DNA from: Marinomonas primoryensis
GTDB taxonomy: Bacteria > Pseudomonadota > Gammaproteobacteria > Pseudomonadales > Marinomonadaceae
NCBI RefSeq assembly: GCF_013372285.1
Contig: NZ_CP054301.1
Span: 3,765,001 to 3,805,000, forward strand
Direction of reading: 5' to 3'
DNA length: 40,000 bases
In this document: piece by piece, positions 1-8,660 of the stretch
How positions within the stretch are numbered: position 1 is the stretch's first letter
Layout: each line of letters begins with the position of its first letter
Notes under the pieces: model-generated
Told to the model about the DNA's origin: nothing
The model's input: the letters and a program-made list of their open reading frames with translations, nothing else
The model's database searches: none
Position numbers and translations under genes: made by a program

Positions 1-1518
1 GTGCTCAATCTCATTAATAATGCGACCAGATACCGTTTCCAGCAACTCGTACGGAAGATGCGCCCAACGTGCGGTCATGAAATCGATGGTTTCAACGGCG
101 CGCAGTGCAACAACGTATTCGTAACGACGACCGTCACCGACAACGCCAACCGATTTAACTGGCAAGAAAACCGCGAACGCTTGGCTCGTCTTGTCGTACC
201 AACCCGATCTGCGTAACTCCTCAATGAAGATAGCGTCCGCACGGCGAAGAATATCTGCGTACTCTTTTTTCACTTCACCCAAGATACGAACACCAAGGCC
301 AGGCCCTGGGAACGGATGACGATAAACCATGCTATGTGGCAACCCAAGCGCTACACCCAATTTACGCACTTCATCTTTAAACAATTCGCGCAGTGGTTCA
401 ACCAACTCCATCTTCATATCGTCTGGTAAACCACCAACATTGTGGTGAGACTTGATAACGTGTGCTTTACCTGTTTTAGACGCCGCTGATTCGATCACAT
501 CAGGATAAATCGTACCCTGTGCAAGAAACTCAATATTATTCAGCTTTGATGATTCTTCATCAAAAATCTCAATAAAGCTGTTACCGATAATTTTACGCTT
601 CGCTTCAGGATCGGCTTCGCCTTTCAAACGCCCTAAGAAAAGATCTTCGGCATCAACACGGATCACTTTCACGCCCATGTTATCTGCGAACATCTTCATC
701 ACCTGATCGCCTTCATTCAAACGAAGCAAGCCGTTATCAACAAAAACACAGGTCAACTGATCGCCAATTGCTTTATGAAGTAACGCTGCCACAACGGAAG
801 AATCCACACCGCCAGACAGTGCTAACAAAACTTGCTTATCGCCCACTTGCTCACGCATTCTTTCGATAGCGTCGGTTGCAATGTTCGCCGGCGTCCATAA
901 CGTATCACAACCACAAATATCAACGATGAAACGCGTTAATATCGCGCCACCTTGTAGTGTGTGCGTTACTTCAGGATGGAATTGTACACCGTAGAAATGT
1001 TTCGTTTCATTCGCCATCGCTGCGATAGCGCAACTTTCTGTCGATGCCATCAAGATAAAGTCTTTTGGCATCTCAACCACTTTATCACCGTGGCTCATCC
1101 ACACATCTAATGACGCAACACCATTATTCGCAACATGATCCTGAATATCATCAAATAAGGCAGGACCATCGTGTTTACGAATTTGCGCGTAACCAAATTC
1201 ACGAACCTCAGAACCTTGGACTCTGCCACCCAACTGCTCAGCCATGGTTTGCATACCGTAACAAATACCAAATACCGGCACGCCCAATGTGAATACCGCT
1301 TCTGGAGCACGAGGAGAACCTGGCTCAGGCACGGATTCAGGACCACCCGCTAGGATGATGCCCTTTGGATTGAAGTCGATAACCTCTTGATCTTCCATAT
1401 CAAAAGCACGAACTTCACAATAAACACCAATTTCACGCACACGGCGTGCAATCAGCTGAGTGTACTGAGAACCGAAATCAAGAATAAGAATTTTATGAGC
1501 GTGGATATCTTGCGACAT
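1..1518 (-). CDS. guaA: GMP synthase (glutamine-hydrolysing), 3' end cut by window edge
   Basis: Converts XMP to GMP with ATP and glutamine in cytosolic purine synthesis. The reading frame is open from ATG at 1518 to the left edge (506 codons). About 19 residues seem to be missing compared with the usual 525. The N-terminal class I glutamine amidotransferase domain has the nucleophile motif GICYGMQ (Cys86) and the later HPE of the Cys-His-Glu triad. The ATP-pyrophosphatase domain has the P-loop SGGVDSS, followed by the GuaA-specific dimerisation domain ending near GRIINEI at the edge. No frameshift or stop is visible. It lies downstream of guaB on the same strand with a hairpin terminator between them, so it may be transcribed partly by read-through and partly from its own promoter. 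Identity is essentially certain. Confidence 0.97.
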   Translation of the reverse strand, partial: MSQDIHAHKILILDFGSQYTQLIARRVREIGVYCEVRAFDMEDQEVIDFNPKGIILAGGPESVPEPGSPRAPEAVFTLGVPVFGICYGMQTMAEQLGGRVQGSEVREFGYAQIRKHDGPALFDDIQDHVANNGVASLDVWMSHGDKVVEMPKDFILMASTESCAIAAMANETKHFYGVQFHPEVTHTLQGGAILTRFIVDICGCDTLWTPANIATDAIERMREQVGDKQVLLALSGGVDSSVVAALLHKAIGDQLTCVFVDNGLLRLNEGDQVMKMFADNMGVKVIRVDAEDLFLGRLKGEADPEAKRKIIGNSFIEIFDEESSKLNNIEFLAQGTIYPDVIESAASKTGKAHVIKSHHNVGGLPDDMKMELVEPLRELFKDEVRKLGVALGLPHSMVYRHPFPGPGLGVRILGEVKKEYADILRRADAIFIEELRRSGWYDKTSQAFAVFLPVKSVGVVGDGRRYEYVVALRAVETIDFMTARWAHLPYELLETVSGRIINEIEH

Positions 1519-1603
1519 TATTAGCCATTCCTTTCACTCTACCTAAAAGAACGAAGTCTTTTTTGCGTAGAAGTAATCAATAAGTAGTAAGAGCAATAAA
1601 TAA

Positions 1604-1630
1604 AGATGGGGCGTGTTGTACGCCCCATCT
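1604..1630 (-). terminator. Rho-independent terminator between guaB and guaA
   Basis: A perfect inverted repeat with 10-base arms (AGATGGGGCG / CGCCCCATCT) and a 7-base loop. In the guaB direction it is followed by the T-rich tail TTTATTTATT. It lies 22 bases past the guaB stop and 86 bases before the guaA start, so it should terminate or attenuate guaB transcripts before guaA. Confidence 0.85.
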
Positions 1631-1651
1631 CAGTGTCAAATTATCTCGAGG

Positions 1652-3118
1652 TTAGCCCGCGTGATAATTCGGCGCCTCTTTTGTAATCGTCACATCATGA
1701 ACGTGACTTTCACGAATACCTGCGCCCGTAATTTTTGAGAACTGCGCTTTCGTACGCATCGTCTCAACATCTGGCGAGCCAGTGTAACCCATTGAAGAGC
1801 GAACCCCGCCCATCAACTGATGAACAACGGCCGCCATTGGGCCTTTTGATGGCACTCGGCCCTCAATGCCTTCTGGAACCAATTTTTCCACACTGCTGGA
1901 ATCTTGGAAGTAACGATCGCTCGAGCCCTGAGATTGAGACATCGCACCTAGCGAGCCCATGCCACGGTAAGCTTTAAATGAACGACCTTGGAAAAGTACC
2001 ACTTCACCTGGCGCTTCATCCGTACCAGCCAGTATACCACCAACCATGATAACACTAGCGCCAGCCGCAATCGCTTTACTAATATCACCAGAAAAACGCA
2101 CACCGCCATCCGCGATAACAGGAATACCGCGAGGATTCATTACTTCAGCCACATTAGCAACCGCACTAATTTGCGGAACACCAACCCCAGTAACAATACG
2201 CGTGGTACAGATAGAGCCAGGACCGATACCCACTTTCACGCCATCAGCGCCCGCATCAGCAAGCGCAATTGCCGCTTCAGCCGTCGCGATATTGCCGCCG
2301 ATAACCTGAATGTGAGGAAAGTTTTCTTTTACCCAACGAACGCGATCAATAACGCCTTTAGAATGGCCATGCGCCGTATCAACAACAATGATATCAACAC
2401 CAGCGTCAGACAAAGCTTTCACTCGGTCGCCAGTATCTGCGCCTGTACCAACCGCTGCACCGACACGCAAACGACCTTGATCGTCCTTACATGCATGAGG
2501 GAAAGTCGTTGCTTTATTAAAGTCTGTTACCGTTACCATGCCGCGTAATTCGAACTGTTCGTTCACGATAAGCACTTTTTCAATACGGTTTTCATGAAGT
2601 AACTTACGGATAGAACCAGATGAAGCACCTTCAAGCGCCGTAACAAGGCGGTCTTTTGGTGTCATAATATCAGAGACTTTTTTGTCGTAGTCTTTAACAA
2701 AACGAACATCACGGCTTGTCACGATACCAACAAGATCGGTACCTTGAACCACAGGCACACTTGAGATGCTATTCGCTGCCGTCAAATCCATTAGCTCTTG
2801 AACGCTCGCTTCAGGATTGATGGTAACAAGATCACGAACGATGCCACTTTCGAATTTTTTAACACGACGCACTTCACGAGCTTGCTCTTCAATGGTCAAG
2901 TTTTTGTGCACAATGCCTATGCCACCTTCTTGAGCCAGAGCAATCGCCATGCGATGTTCAGTAACGGTATCCATCGCCGAAGACGTAAGCGGAATATTTA
3001 GCTCAATGTCTTTAGTGATTTTCGTTTTGAGGCTAACATCCTTAGGAAGAACTTCGGAATAGCCGGGGATAAGCAATACGTCGTCAAACGTTAAAGCTTC
3101 TTGCACGATTCGTAACAT
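1652..3118 (-). CDS. guaB: IMP dehydrogenase
   Basis: Oxidises IMP to XMP with NAD+, the committed step of guanine nucleotide synthesis, in the cytosol. At 488 residues it has the usual bacterial length. A TIM-barrel catalytic domain is interrupted by a tandem CBS (Bateman) module at roughly residues 90-200, with VSDIMTP marking the second CBS repeat. The catalytic loop [11 protein letters not shown] places the nucleophilic cysteine at Cys304. The flap region carries the expected RGMGSLGAM and RVPSKGP motifs. The ATG at 3118 gives the typical N-terminus ([16 protein letters not shown]), but the Shine-Dalgarno sequence is weak. It is transcribed toward guaA and is divergent from xseA. Identity is certain. 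Confidence 0.98.
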   Translation of the reverse strand: MLRIVQEALTFDDVLLIPGYSEVLPKDVSLKTKITKDIELNIPLTSSAMDTVTEHRMAIALAQEGGIGIVHKNLTIEEQAREVRRVKKFESGIVRDLVTINPEASVQELMDLTAANSISSVPVVQGTDLVGIVTSRDVRFVKDYDKKVSDIMTPKDRLVTALEGASSGSIRKLLHENRIEKVLIVNEQFELRGMVTVTDFNKATTFPHACKDDQGRLRVGAAVGTGADTGDRVKALSDAGVDIIVVDTAHGHSKGVIDRVRWVKENFPHIQVIGGNIATAEAAIALADAGADGVKVGIGPGSICTTRIVTGVGVPQISAVANVAEVMNPRGIPVIADGGVRFSGDISKAIAAGASVIMVGGILAGTDEAPGEVVLFQGRSFKAYRGMGSLGAMSQSQGSSDRYFQDSSSVEKLVPEGIEGRVPSKGPMAAVVHQLMGGVRSSMGYTGSPDVETMRTKAQFSKITGAGIRESHVHDVTITKEAPNYHAG

Positions 3119-3211
3119 AATGGGGAGTTTCCAATGCCAACAAGGGTGTTAAGATGGCAAGTAATTCTACGCCTTTAGTTGCATTCGGTAAATCAAAACC
3201 ACGAGAGATTG

Positions 3212-4564
3212 ATGAAAAACTTTACAACTTCTGCCTCACAAGAAACCGCGTTTAGCGTCTCGCAACTAAATAGACAAATACAACAGTTACTTGAAGCCAG
3301 TTTACCGTGGATTTTAGTCGAAGGTGAAATTTCGAATCTGGCCAAACCCGGCTCAGGACATTGGTATTTTTCCCTCAAAGACGACAAAGCCCAAATCCGC
3401 TGTGCCATGTTCAAAGGCAAAAACAGCGCGGTACGCTTTCGACCAAAAGACGGCGACATGGTTCGACTGCGCGCTCGTGTCACTTTTTACGGCCCACGAG
3501 GCGATTGCCAACTAAGCGTCGAAAGTATGGAATCCGCTGGCGAAGGTGCATTACAACAAGCGTTCGAACGACTCAAAACCAGCTTACAGCTTGAAGGTTT
3601 GTTCGACGCCAAGCACAAAAAGCCACTGCCAACCAAACCTGAACGCGTTGCCATCATCACCTCGCCCATCGGCGCGGCCGTTCGAGACATGATAATCGCC
3701 TTCCGCAGACGCTTTCCTTTAACAGAACTAACGATCTTACCTTCGTTAGTACAAGGGCAAGACGCCGCGAAAAACATTCTGAGACAACTACAACGAGCCG
3801 ACGACAGCGGACATTTCGATGCTATCGTACTGGGTCGTGGTGGCGGCTCATTAGAAGACTTATGGAGTTTCAACGACGAAGCCCTAGCGCGCGCCGTTTT
3901 TCATGCAAAAACGCCGATTGTTTCCGCGGTTGGTCATGAAACCGACTTCACCATTACCGACTTCGTTGCCGACGTTCGCGCCGCCACACCAACCGCCGCC
4001 GCCGAACTACTCAGCCCAGATCGCAACCAACTACTTCGACAAATTGAGCAACAAGAAAAACAACTGGTTCGTCGCATGTCGCGCATTCTCGAACAAGGTC
4101 AGCAGCAGCTCGACTTTATGATCAAGCGCATTCGCCATCCAAAAGAACGCATTGAGCAACAACAAACGCAACTAGACCAACTAAAACGCCGCTTACAGCA
4201 AAGCATGCAGCGAAAAGTCTCAGAGCAACAAACGCAAAAGGCAAATCTGGCACATCGTCTGGAAAGAAATAGTCCAACTCGACGAATCGTTCAAGACAGA
4301 CAAAAACTCATCGACATCGACACTCGTCTTGCCCGCGCTTTAAGCAACACCTTAGCGAACAAACAAACCGCCTTTGCCCGAGTCATCGAAAAACTCAACC
4401 TCGTCAGCCCGCTAAACACCTTATCCCGCGGCTACGCCATCGCCTCGAAAGACAAACAAGTGATTCGATCCATTGATGACGTAGAGAAAGGCGACGCCAT
4501 AAAAATCAGAGTTCAGAATGGCGAGATCAACTGCACAGTGAAAACGACCAAAGCAATTAGTTAG
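3212..4564 (+). CDS. xseA: Exodeoxyribonuclease VII large subunit
   Basis: Large subunit of ExoVII, which degrades single-stranded DNA from both ends into oligonucleotides together with several copies of XseB. It has an N-terminal OB-fold (about residues 10-100, containing WILVEGEISNL and GHWYFSLKD), a catalytic core with the conserved VAIITSP, GRGGGS and VGHETDFT segments, and a long Q/R-rich coiled-coil arm (about 270-400). The C-terminal LSRGYAI segment is also typical. I chose ATG 3212 because GAGAG precedes it at good spacing and the product (450 aa) matches the family length. A TTG 33 bases upstream is in frame but has no clear ribosome site. xseB is not nearby, which is normal. It is divergent from guaB, an arrangement common in gammaproteobacteria. 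Confidence 0.97.
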   Translation: MKNFTTSASQETAFSVSQLNRQIQQLLEASLPWILVEGEISNLAKPGSGHWYFSLKDDKAQIRCAMFKGKNSAVRFRPKDGDMVRLRARVTFYGPRGDCQLSVESMESAGEGALQQAFERLKTSLQLEGLFDAKHKKPLPTKPERVAIITSPIGAAVRDMIIAFRRRFPLTELTILPSLVQGQDAAKNILRQLQRADDSGHFDAIVLGRGGGSLEDLWSFNDEALARAVFHAKTPIVSAVGHETDFTITDFVADVRAATPTAAAELLSPDRNQLLRQIEQQEKQLVRRMSRILEQGQQQLDFMIKRIRHPKERIEQQQTQLDQLKRRLQQSMQRKVSEQQTQKANLAHRLERNSPTRRIVQDRQKLIDIDTRLARALSNTLANKQTAFARVIEKLNLVSPLNTLSRGYAIASKDKQVIRSIDDVEKGDAIKIRVQNGEINCTVKTTKAIS

Positions 4565-4586
4565 ATTGCTTGAGTTGAGTTTAATC

Positions 4587-4653
4587 AGAAACAAAAAACA
4601 CGCTTGCTCCACGCGGCAGAGCGAAAAGTCGCTGAACGATGTTTTTGTTTCTT
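4587..4653. repeat. Hairpin repeat, copy A (67 bp)
   Basis: Begins AGAAACAAAAAACACG and ends TGTTTTTGTTTCTT, so the ends are inverted repeats. The middle contains CTCCACGCG and GCGAAAAGTCGCT. A second copy in the same orientation lies at 6044-6103, and together they bracket the fic gene. It lies between the convergent ends of xseA and fic, where its A/T-rich arms could also terminate transcription in both directions. It is too short to encode anything. Confidence 0.75.
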
Positions 4654-4698
4654 TTGATGATGAAATGGAAGTTAGGTCATTAGTTAAAAAGTAAGCAA

Positions 4699-5889
4699 TT
4701 ACCAAAGGTGCGGGAAGAGAAAGGAAATAGCATCAAACGGAATTTGATCCATTTTCAGTGCCGCTTTCGTTTCTCCGCTGACCCAGCGCTCTTCTATAAG
4801 TTGCTTAACAACGGCACGCGAATTGGTATCTCCTAACCCTGTGATTTTTGGTACATCTGTCCGCATTACCCTAGAGTTATCCATAATAGCTCTCAGTAAT
4901 ATAAAGGTTTCAGGACGCCATTTTTTAAGCGCTTCACCTTTCGTACTAAGTGCTACACCAGCGGTCCGTAAATCTGCATATTGCTTTAATCTCATATCAA
5001 AAGATTGAATATCTAAAACACCAGAAAGATACTGAATTTGATCTAAACAGGTTTCAAAGAAATAACGTTGAAAGGCTTCAAGCCCTCTGTTCGACAAAAT
5101 TCCACGTCCGTCCGTACTACCTTGTCTAACCATATCCGCGCCAGACAAGCGAAGCTTGTATTCATCGATTGTGCGTGCGAAACCTCGACTCAATGTCCAC
5201 AAGCCGTAACCATCAACGCCCGCTCCTCGCATATAACTGTCCGTAAACAAACGCCCTACTCGGCCATTTCCATCCAAGAATGGGTGAATCCAAGCAAAGC
5301 GATGATGCGCAGCCGATGCAGCCAAAAGACGCGTTTCGCCAAATAACCGATCCAATCGATATGAGCTATGAAACCAGTTTAAATAACCATTTAGCTCATC
5401 TTGATGTGGCGGTAAATGTTTCCCAACTTGAACTTGAGTGGTTCGTAGTTTTCCCGCTTCTACAAGATACGTTTCACCTGTTGATTCTCGAACATGCGTT
5501 CGCACAGATTCGGGTAAATCTTTAAAAAAATGTTCATGTATCGAACACAAGAAAGCTTTCTCTGTAATCTGCTCAAGACTGATGCGACCTTCGAGCAAGG
5601 CAGCTTGTGCCACCAAATACGCTTCGATTTCTAGTAAATCATTCCGTTTTACAGGGTCAGTTAGTACAACGTCTTTATTACGAATAATATCTGCAGGTTC
5701 TGTGCTGTTGCCTTCTATTCTGTTGCTGTAATAGCTGTTAACAAATCGTAGTAGATGTTCAACCGCTGGCTTAAGATTTGGACGTACGGAAGCCGACAAG
5801 CTCGCGGATTGTTTATAAACCTCCACAGCCATATTTCGAATGTCTCCGGAAGCCTGTTCTGATTGAATAAAAGGCGTTACACTGATCAT
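4699..5889 (-). CDS. Fic-domain protein (probable AMP-transferase) with own inhibitory helix
   Basis: Fic enzymes usually attach AMP to Ser, Thr or Tyr of target proteins. The catalytic loop is the full canonical HPFLDGNGRVGR (His202 is the predicted base), so the protein should be active. Upstream, at residues 55-60, SNRIEG fits the [S/T]xxxE[G/N] inhibitory motif. The inhibitor is therefore on the N-terminal side of the same chain (class II Fic) and no separate antitoxin is required. The C-terminal ~90 residues look like a winged-helix domain (TDVPKITGLGDTNSRAVVKQLIEERWV), which may bind DNA, perhaps its own promoter. At 396 aa this is a common Fic-plus-HTH architecture. Shine-Dalgarno is weak at ATG 5889. 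The gene is bracketed by two copies of a short repeat, suggesting mobility or loss in relatives. The target is unknown. Confidence 0.93.
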   Translation of the reverse strand: MISVTPFIQSEQASGDIRNMAVEVYKQSASLSASVRPNLKPAVEHLLRFVNSYYSNRIEGNSTEPADIIRNKDVVLTDPVKRNDLLEIEAYLVAQAALLEGRISLEQITEKAFLCSIHEHFFKDLPESVRTHVRESTGETYLVEAGKLRTTQVQVGKHLPPHQDELNGYLNWFHSSYRLDRLFGETRLLAASAAHHRFAWIHPFLDGNGRVGRLFTDSYMRGAGVDGYGLWTLSRGFARTIDEYKLRLSGADMVRQGSTDGRGILSNRGLEAFQRYFFETCLDQIQYLSGVLDIQSFDMRLKQYADLRTAGVALSTKGEALKKWRPETFILLRAIMDNSRVMRTDVPKITGLGDTNSRAVVKQLIEERWVSGETKAALKMDQIPFDAISFLFPHLW

Positions 5890-5958
5890 TTTTAACGGTT
5901 CTTTTGATGGTTAATTTTCTTTAAAAATCAAACAATTAACTTATTAATATACTTATAC

Positions 5959-5971
5959 ATTAACGGTTAAT
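5959..5971. promoter_or_regulatory. Palindrome ATTAACGGTTAAT upstream of fic, possible operator
   Basis: A perfect 13-base palindrome (ATTAAC-G-GTTAAT) lies about 70 bases upstream of the fic start in a very A/T-rich stretch. Related words, TTAACGGTT near 5891 and GGTTAAT near 5911, occur closer to the gene. Because the Fic protein ends in a winged-helix-like domain, autoregulation through these sites is a reasonable inference. Nothing else in 5890-6189 looks like a gene; that stretch holds this site, repeat copy B and the antitoxin leader. Confidence 0.4.
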
Positions 5972-6043
5972 TTAACGCTATAATAAACTAAACCTATAGA
6001 CTTAGATAGCTGAGTGCAGTGTGCCTACTTTAGATGCATCAAC

Positions 6044-6103
6044 AAGAAACAAAACACGTTCGCTCCACGCGCCAGCGCGAAAAGTCGCTAAATGTTGTTT
6101 CTT
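6044..6103. repeat. Hairpin repeat, copy B (60 bp)
   Basis: Second copy of the element at 4587-4653, in the same orientation. It begins AAGAAACAAAACACG, carries CGCTCCACGCG and GCGAAAAGTCGCT in the middle, and ends TGTTGTTTCTT. The terminal inverted repeat is AAGAAAC / GTTTCTT. It lies upstream of fic and upstream of the antitoxin gene. The core sequence is better conserved between copies than the spacer and arm lengths. Confidence 0.75.
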
Positions 6104-6189
6104 TTCTTAGATTAACAGGTAATTGTACAACTCTTTAATAAGACATAGTTTGAAAGAATTACACGGATAAAAGAAAAAAGGAGGTTGCT

Positions 6190-6411
6190 ATGAACGTCGT
6201 CAGTGTAGAAGAACTTAGCGCGAATTTAGAGAATATATTAGGCAAAGTAAATGAAGATCATAAACCTATTTTCATTACTCGCCCAGAAGGTAAAACAGCC
6301 GCATTAATTGGCCTTGAAGATTTTAAAGCGTACAAAGAAACCCTTCACTTAATGGAAAGTAGCAAAAACGAAAAACGCCTGAATGACGCGATTGAAGGAA
6401 GCCGTAACTAA
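6190..6411 (+). CDS. Orphan YefM/Phd-type antitoxin
   Basis: A 73-residue protein with the YefM/Phd signature: an N-terminal VVSVEELSANLENIL helix region, the HKPIFITRPEGKTAALIGLEDF core and a charged C-terminal tail. Such proteins bind DNA as dimers and neutralise a RelE/YoeB-type or Doc toxin with the tail. A strong AAGGAGG ribosome site lies 5 bases before ATG 6190. No toxin gene follows: the 97 bases to the next gene encode nothing like YoeB, although the same frame stays open for a few dozen codons past the TAA. The tail is shorter than in E. coli YefM (83 aa), so it may be truncated by a nonsense mutation. It may be a remnant of a toxin-antitoxin pair or a free-standing regulator. Confidence 0.85.
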   Translation: MNVVSVEELSANLENILGKVNEDHKPIFITRPEGKTAALIGLEDFKAYKETLHLMESSKNEKRLNDAIEGSRN

Positions 6412-6508
6412 CTCGATCTTACCGACTCTAGCAAGGCTGTTTTTACAGATGAAAAACTAATAAAAGCAAGCCATACCGCAAAACAAAATCTCCTGATGGG
6501 TATAATAT

Positions 6509-7282
6509 ATGGAACTGGGTATTTGTGCTTTATGTGAGAAAGAAAAAAAGCTTGTAGATTCACATATTTTCCCAGCTTTCATGTGGAAAAGTGGTTCTAA
6601 GCAAGAGCCAATTCAAGAGTTTAGTCTTAATGAAAAATATCCTAAAAAAAGACTTAACGGCATATATCAAAAATTACTATGTGATACTTGTGAAAAAATA
6701 ATCGGTCAATATGAAAACTATGGCCGTCCATTCTTAGAAAGAGTTCGGGGCATTACTCCCAAAGAACCGCACACAGAAGTTTTCAATAAATTTGATGGTG
6801 TGAAAGGTTCGAATAACAAATACAATTACTCAAAACTAAAACTCTTGTTTTTAAGTATTTTATGGAGAGCCTCCGTAAGCTCGATGCCTCAATATGCCCA
6901 ATGCGACTTAGGTGATTTTTATAATAGTCAGATAAGAAAATTACTCTTAGACAATACCCCGTCTATACTTTCAAAAAGCACATTTCCAATAGCTATAAGG
7001 TGTTACAACCTTGAAGATTCAGACACGAGTCCACTTCACATTCCACCAATAAAAGTTCAACTCAAAAACTATCATAAATCTTGCTATTTTTTTGTAATTC
7101 ACGGTCTTGGGGTACACATAGGAGTTGGAGAATTTCAAGACTACAAGAATGAAGAATTTATGCGTGGAGCGGGCTTTGATGAAGAAAAGCTTATCGTCTG
7201 CTATCTCAGCGTTGAGCAAGACAAGCACCTTATTAACATATATTCAGAATCAGCAAAGAAACTTGGACTACTAAATATATAA
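6509..7282 (+). CDS. Uncharacterised protein with CxxC-H-CxxC zinc-site pattern
   Basis: 257 residues. The N-terminus has CALC (Cys6, Cys9), then DSHIFP (His19), then LLCDTCEK (Cys58, Cys61). This spacing resembles treble-clef zinc folds related to HNH nucleases, but I see no complete HNH catalytic triad. The rest has no motif I recognise and shows no membrane segment or signal peptide. The gene is markedly more A/T-rich than its neighbours and uses AAA, ATA and TTA codons freely, which suggests horizontal acquisition. A TATAAT lies at 6501-6506, immediately before ATG 6509, with no good ribosome site, so the exact start is uncertain. It ends 13 bases before the convergent response regulator gene. 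A nucleic-acid role is possible but not shown. Confidence 0.8.
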   Translation: MELGICALCEKEKKLVDSHIFPAFMWKSGSKQEPIQEFSLNEKYPKKRLNGIYQKLLCDTCEKIIGQYENYGRPFLERVRGITPKEPHTEVFNKFDGVKGSNNKYNYSKLKLLFLSILWRASVSSMPQYAQCDLGDFYNSQIRKLLLDNTPSILSKSTFPIAIRCYNLEDSDTSPLHIPPIKVQLKNYHKSCYFFVIHGLGVHIGVGEFQDYKNEEFMRGAGFDEEKLIVCYLSVEQDKHLINIYSESAKKLGLLNI

Positions 7283-7295
7283 ACTATTACTTATT

Positions 7296-8660
7296 TCACA
7301 ACTCATATCTCTCTATTTTCTTGATCAGTCCTTGCCGTGAGATACCAAGTTGTTTGGCTGCTTGGGTTCGGTTACCTTGGCTTTTATCTAAGGCGTGATG
7401 AATCAGGCGAATTTCAAGTGCTTTCACTTGTTCATCCAGCGTTTCTTCGGTGTCAGGAAAGCGGTTTACTGTTTGGTTCGTTCGCTGAACATTCGGATAT
7501 AAAAGCTGAATATCCTCCATGGTGATCTGGCCTTGAGGGCAAATAGACGCGACGCTTTCAAGGGCATTTTTCAATTCTCGAACATTTCCGGGCCACATTT
7601 GATCACGAAACCATTGCACGGCTTCGGAGCTCAGCTGTAGATTTTTGGCCTGCTGACTTTGTAGACGAGAGAGAAACGCTTGCAGCAAAACGGGCACGTC
7701 TTCTAAACGTTCAGCAAGGGATTGCGTTTCAATGTTCACGCCTTTGATTCGATAATACAAATCTTCCCGAAAACTGCCCTCGTGGACTTTTTCCAGTAGA
7801 TTCGCGTTGGTGGCCGAAATAACGCGAATATCGATGTGCTTTTGTTCCCGTCCGCCAACCGGAAAGAAGGTTCCTTCTTGTAATACACGCAGCAATTTGA
7901 CCTGCATCGCCAGCGGCATTTCACCGATTTCATCTAAAAATAAAGTGCCGCCATCGGCCAAGCTCAATAAACCGACTTTGTCTTTTTCTGCGCCAGTAAA
8001 CGCGCCTTTCACGTAACCGAATAACTCGCTTTCCAATAAGTCCGCCGGAATCGCGCCACAATGCACGGACACAAAGGGTTTCGCGGCGCGATGACTCAAG
8101 TCATGCAGCGTTTTTGAAATCACCTCTTTCCCTGTGCCCGATGGCCCCGTCACCAAAACGCGAACGTCAGTTGGCGCGATGCGTTCCACCAGCGCACGCA
8201 CTTTTTGAGTGCTCGCCGAATGACCAATGTACGCCGCTGCACCTTCGGGCTGTTTGGTCGATTGCTTGAGCTGATTCAGCTCTCGCTCTAACGTGGTTTT
8301 AGTGATCGCTCGACGCACCACAACCGCCAGCATGTCGGGATCAATCGGTTTGGCGATAAAGTCCCACGCACCAAGCGACACAGCTTTTAGCGCCAAATCC
8401 CGATCCGCATGACCGGTGATAATAATCACCGGACGACCGTCAAAGTCTGCCATGGAATCCAGAGTCACTTGCGGGTCAAAATGTGGCGGCATGGACAAAT
8501 CCAACAACACCAAATCCGCGTCAAACGTCGCGATGATCTTTCTAGCCTCTTCTAAACTTCCAGCCGTTTTTACATGGTAATCTTGATTCGCCAACCAGCG
8601 GCTCGCCAGCTCACGAAACGCCGGTTCGTCGTCCACTAAGAGGATTTTATTTTGTGTCAT
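7296..8660 (-). CDS. NtrC-type sigma-54-dependent response regulator
   Basis: 454 residues in three domains. An N-terminal receiver (about 1-120) has the acidic pair D10/D11, phospho-acceptor D54 (VLLDLSM) and conserved K104 (AKP). A central AAA+ domain (about 145-380) has Walker A GPSGTGKE at 172-179 and the GAFTGA loop at 219-224 that contacts sigma-54. A Fis-type helix-turn-helix closes the chain (SQGNRTQAAKQLGISRQGLI). It should bind enhancer sites as an oligomer and remodel RNA polymerase with RpoN. It overlaps the kinase gene upstream by 14 bases, so the two are translationally coupled and form a cognate pair. A -24/-12 promoter and two matching palindromes lie just past the kinase gene, in front of the divergent cytochrome bd operon, which is the likely target. 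Confidence 0.95.
   Translation of the reverse strand: MTQNKILLVDDEPAFRELASRWLANQDYHVKTAGSLEEARKIIATFDADLVLLDLSMPPHFDPQVTLDSMADFDGRPVIIITGHADRDLALKAVSLGAWDFIAKPIDPDMLAVVVRRAITKTTLERELNQLKQSTKQPEGAAAYIGHSASTQKVRALVERIAPTDVRVLVTGPSGTGKEVISKTLHDLSHRAAKPFVSVHCGAIPADLLESELFGYVKGAFTGAEKDKVGLLSLADGGTLFLDEIGEMPLAMQVKLLRVLQEGTFFPVGGREQKHIDIRVISATNANLLEKVHEGSFREDLYYRIKGVNIETQSLAERLEDVPVLLQAFLSRLQSQQAKNLQLSSEAVQWFRDQMWPGNVRELKNALESVASICPQGQITMEDIQLLYPNVQRTNQTVNRFPDTEETLDEQVKALEIRLIHHALDKSQGNRTQAAKQLGISRQGLIKKIERYEL

Noticed and set aside
1..216. Open frame on the plus strand at the left edge
   Set aside because: Antisense to guaA, whose own frame is intact through this region.
1988..2548. 186-codon open frame on the plus strand
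   Set aside because: Lies wholly antisense to guaB, is rich in Asn/Thr/Arg as expected from reversed codons, and has no family resemblance.
3179..3211. Upstream TTG start for xseA
   Set aside because: ATG 3212 has the ribosome site and gives the usual protein length.
4587..6103. Repeat pair considered as integron attC sites or a CRISPR
   Set aside because: Only two copies 1.4 kb apart, no attC-type core sites, no regular spacers, no cas or integrase gene.
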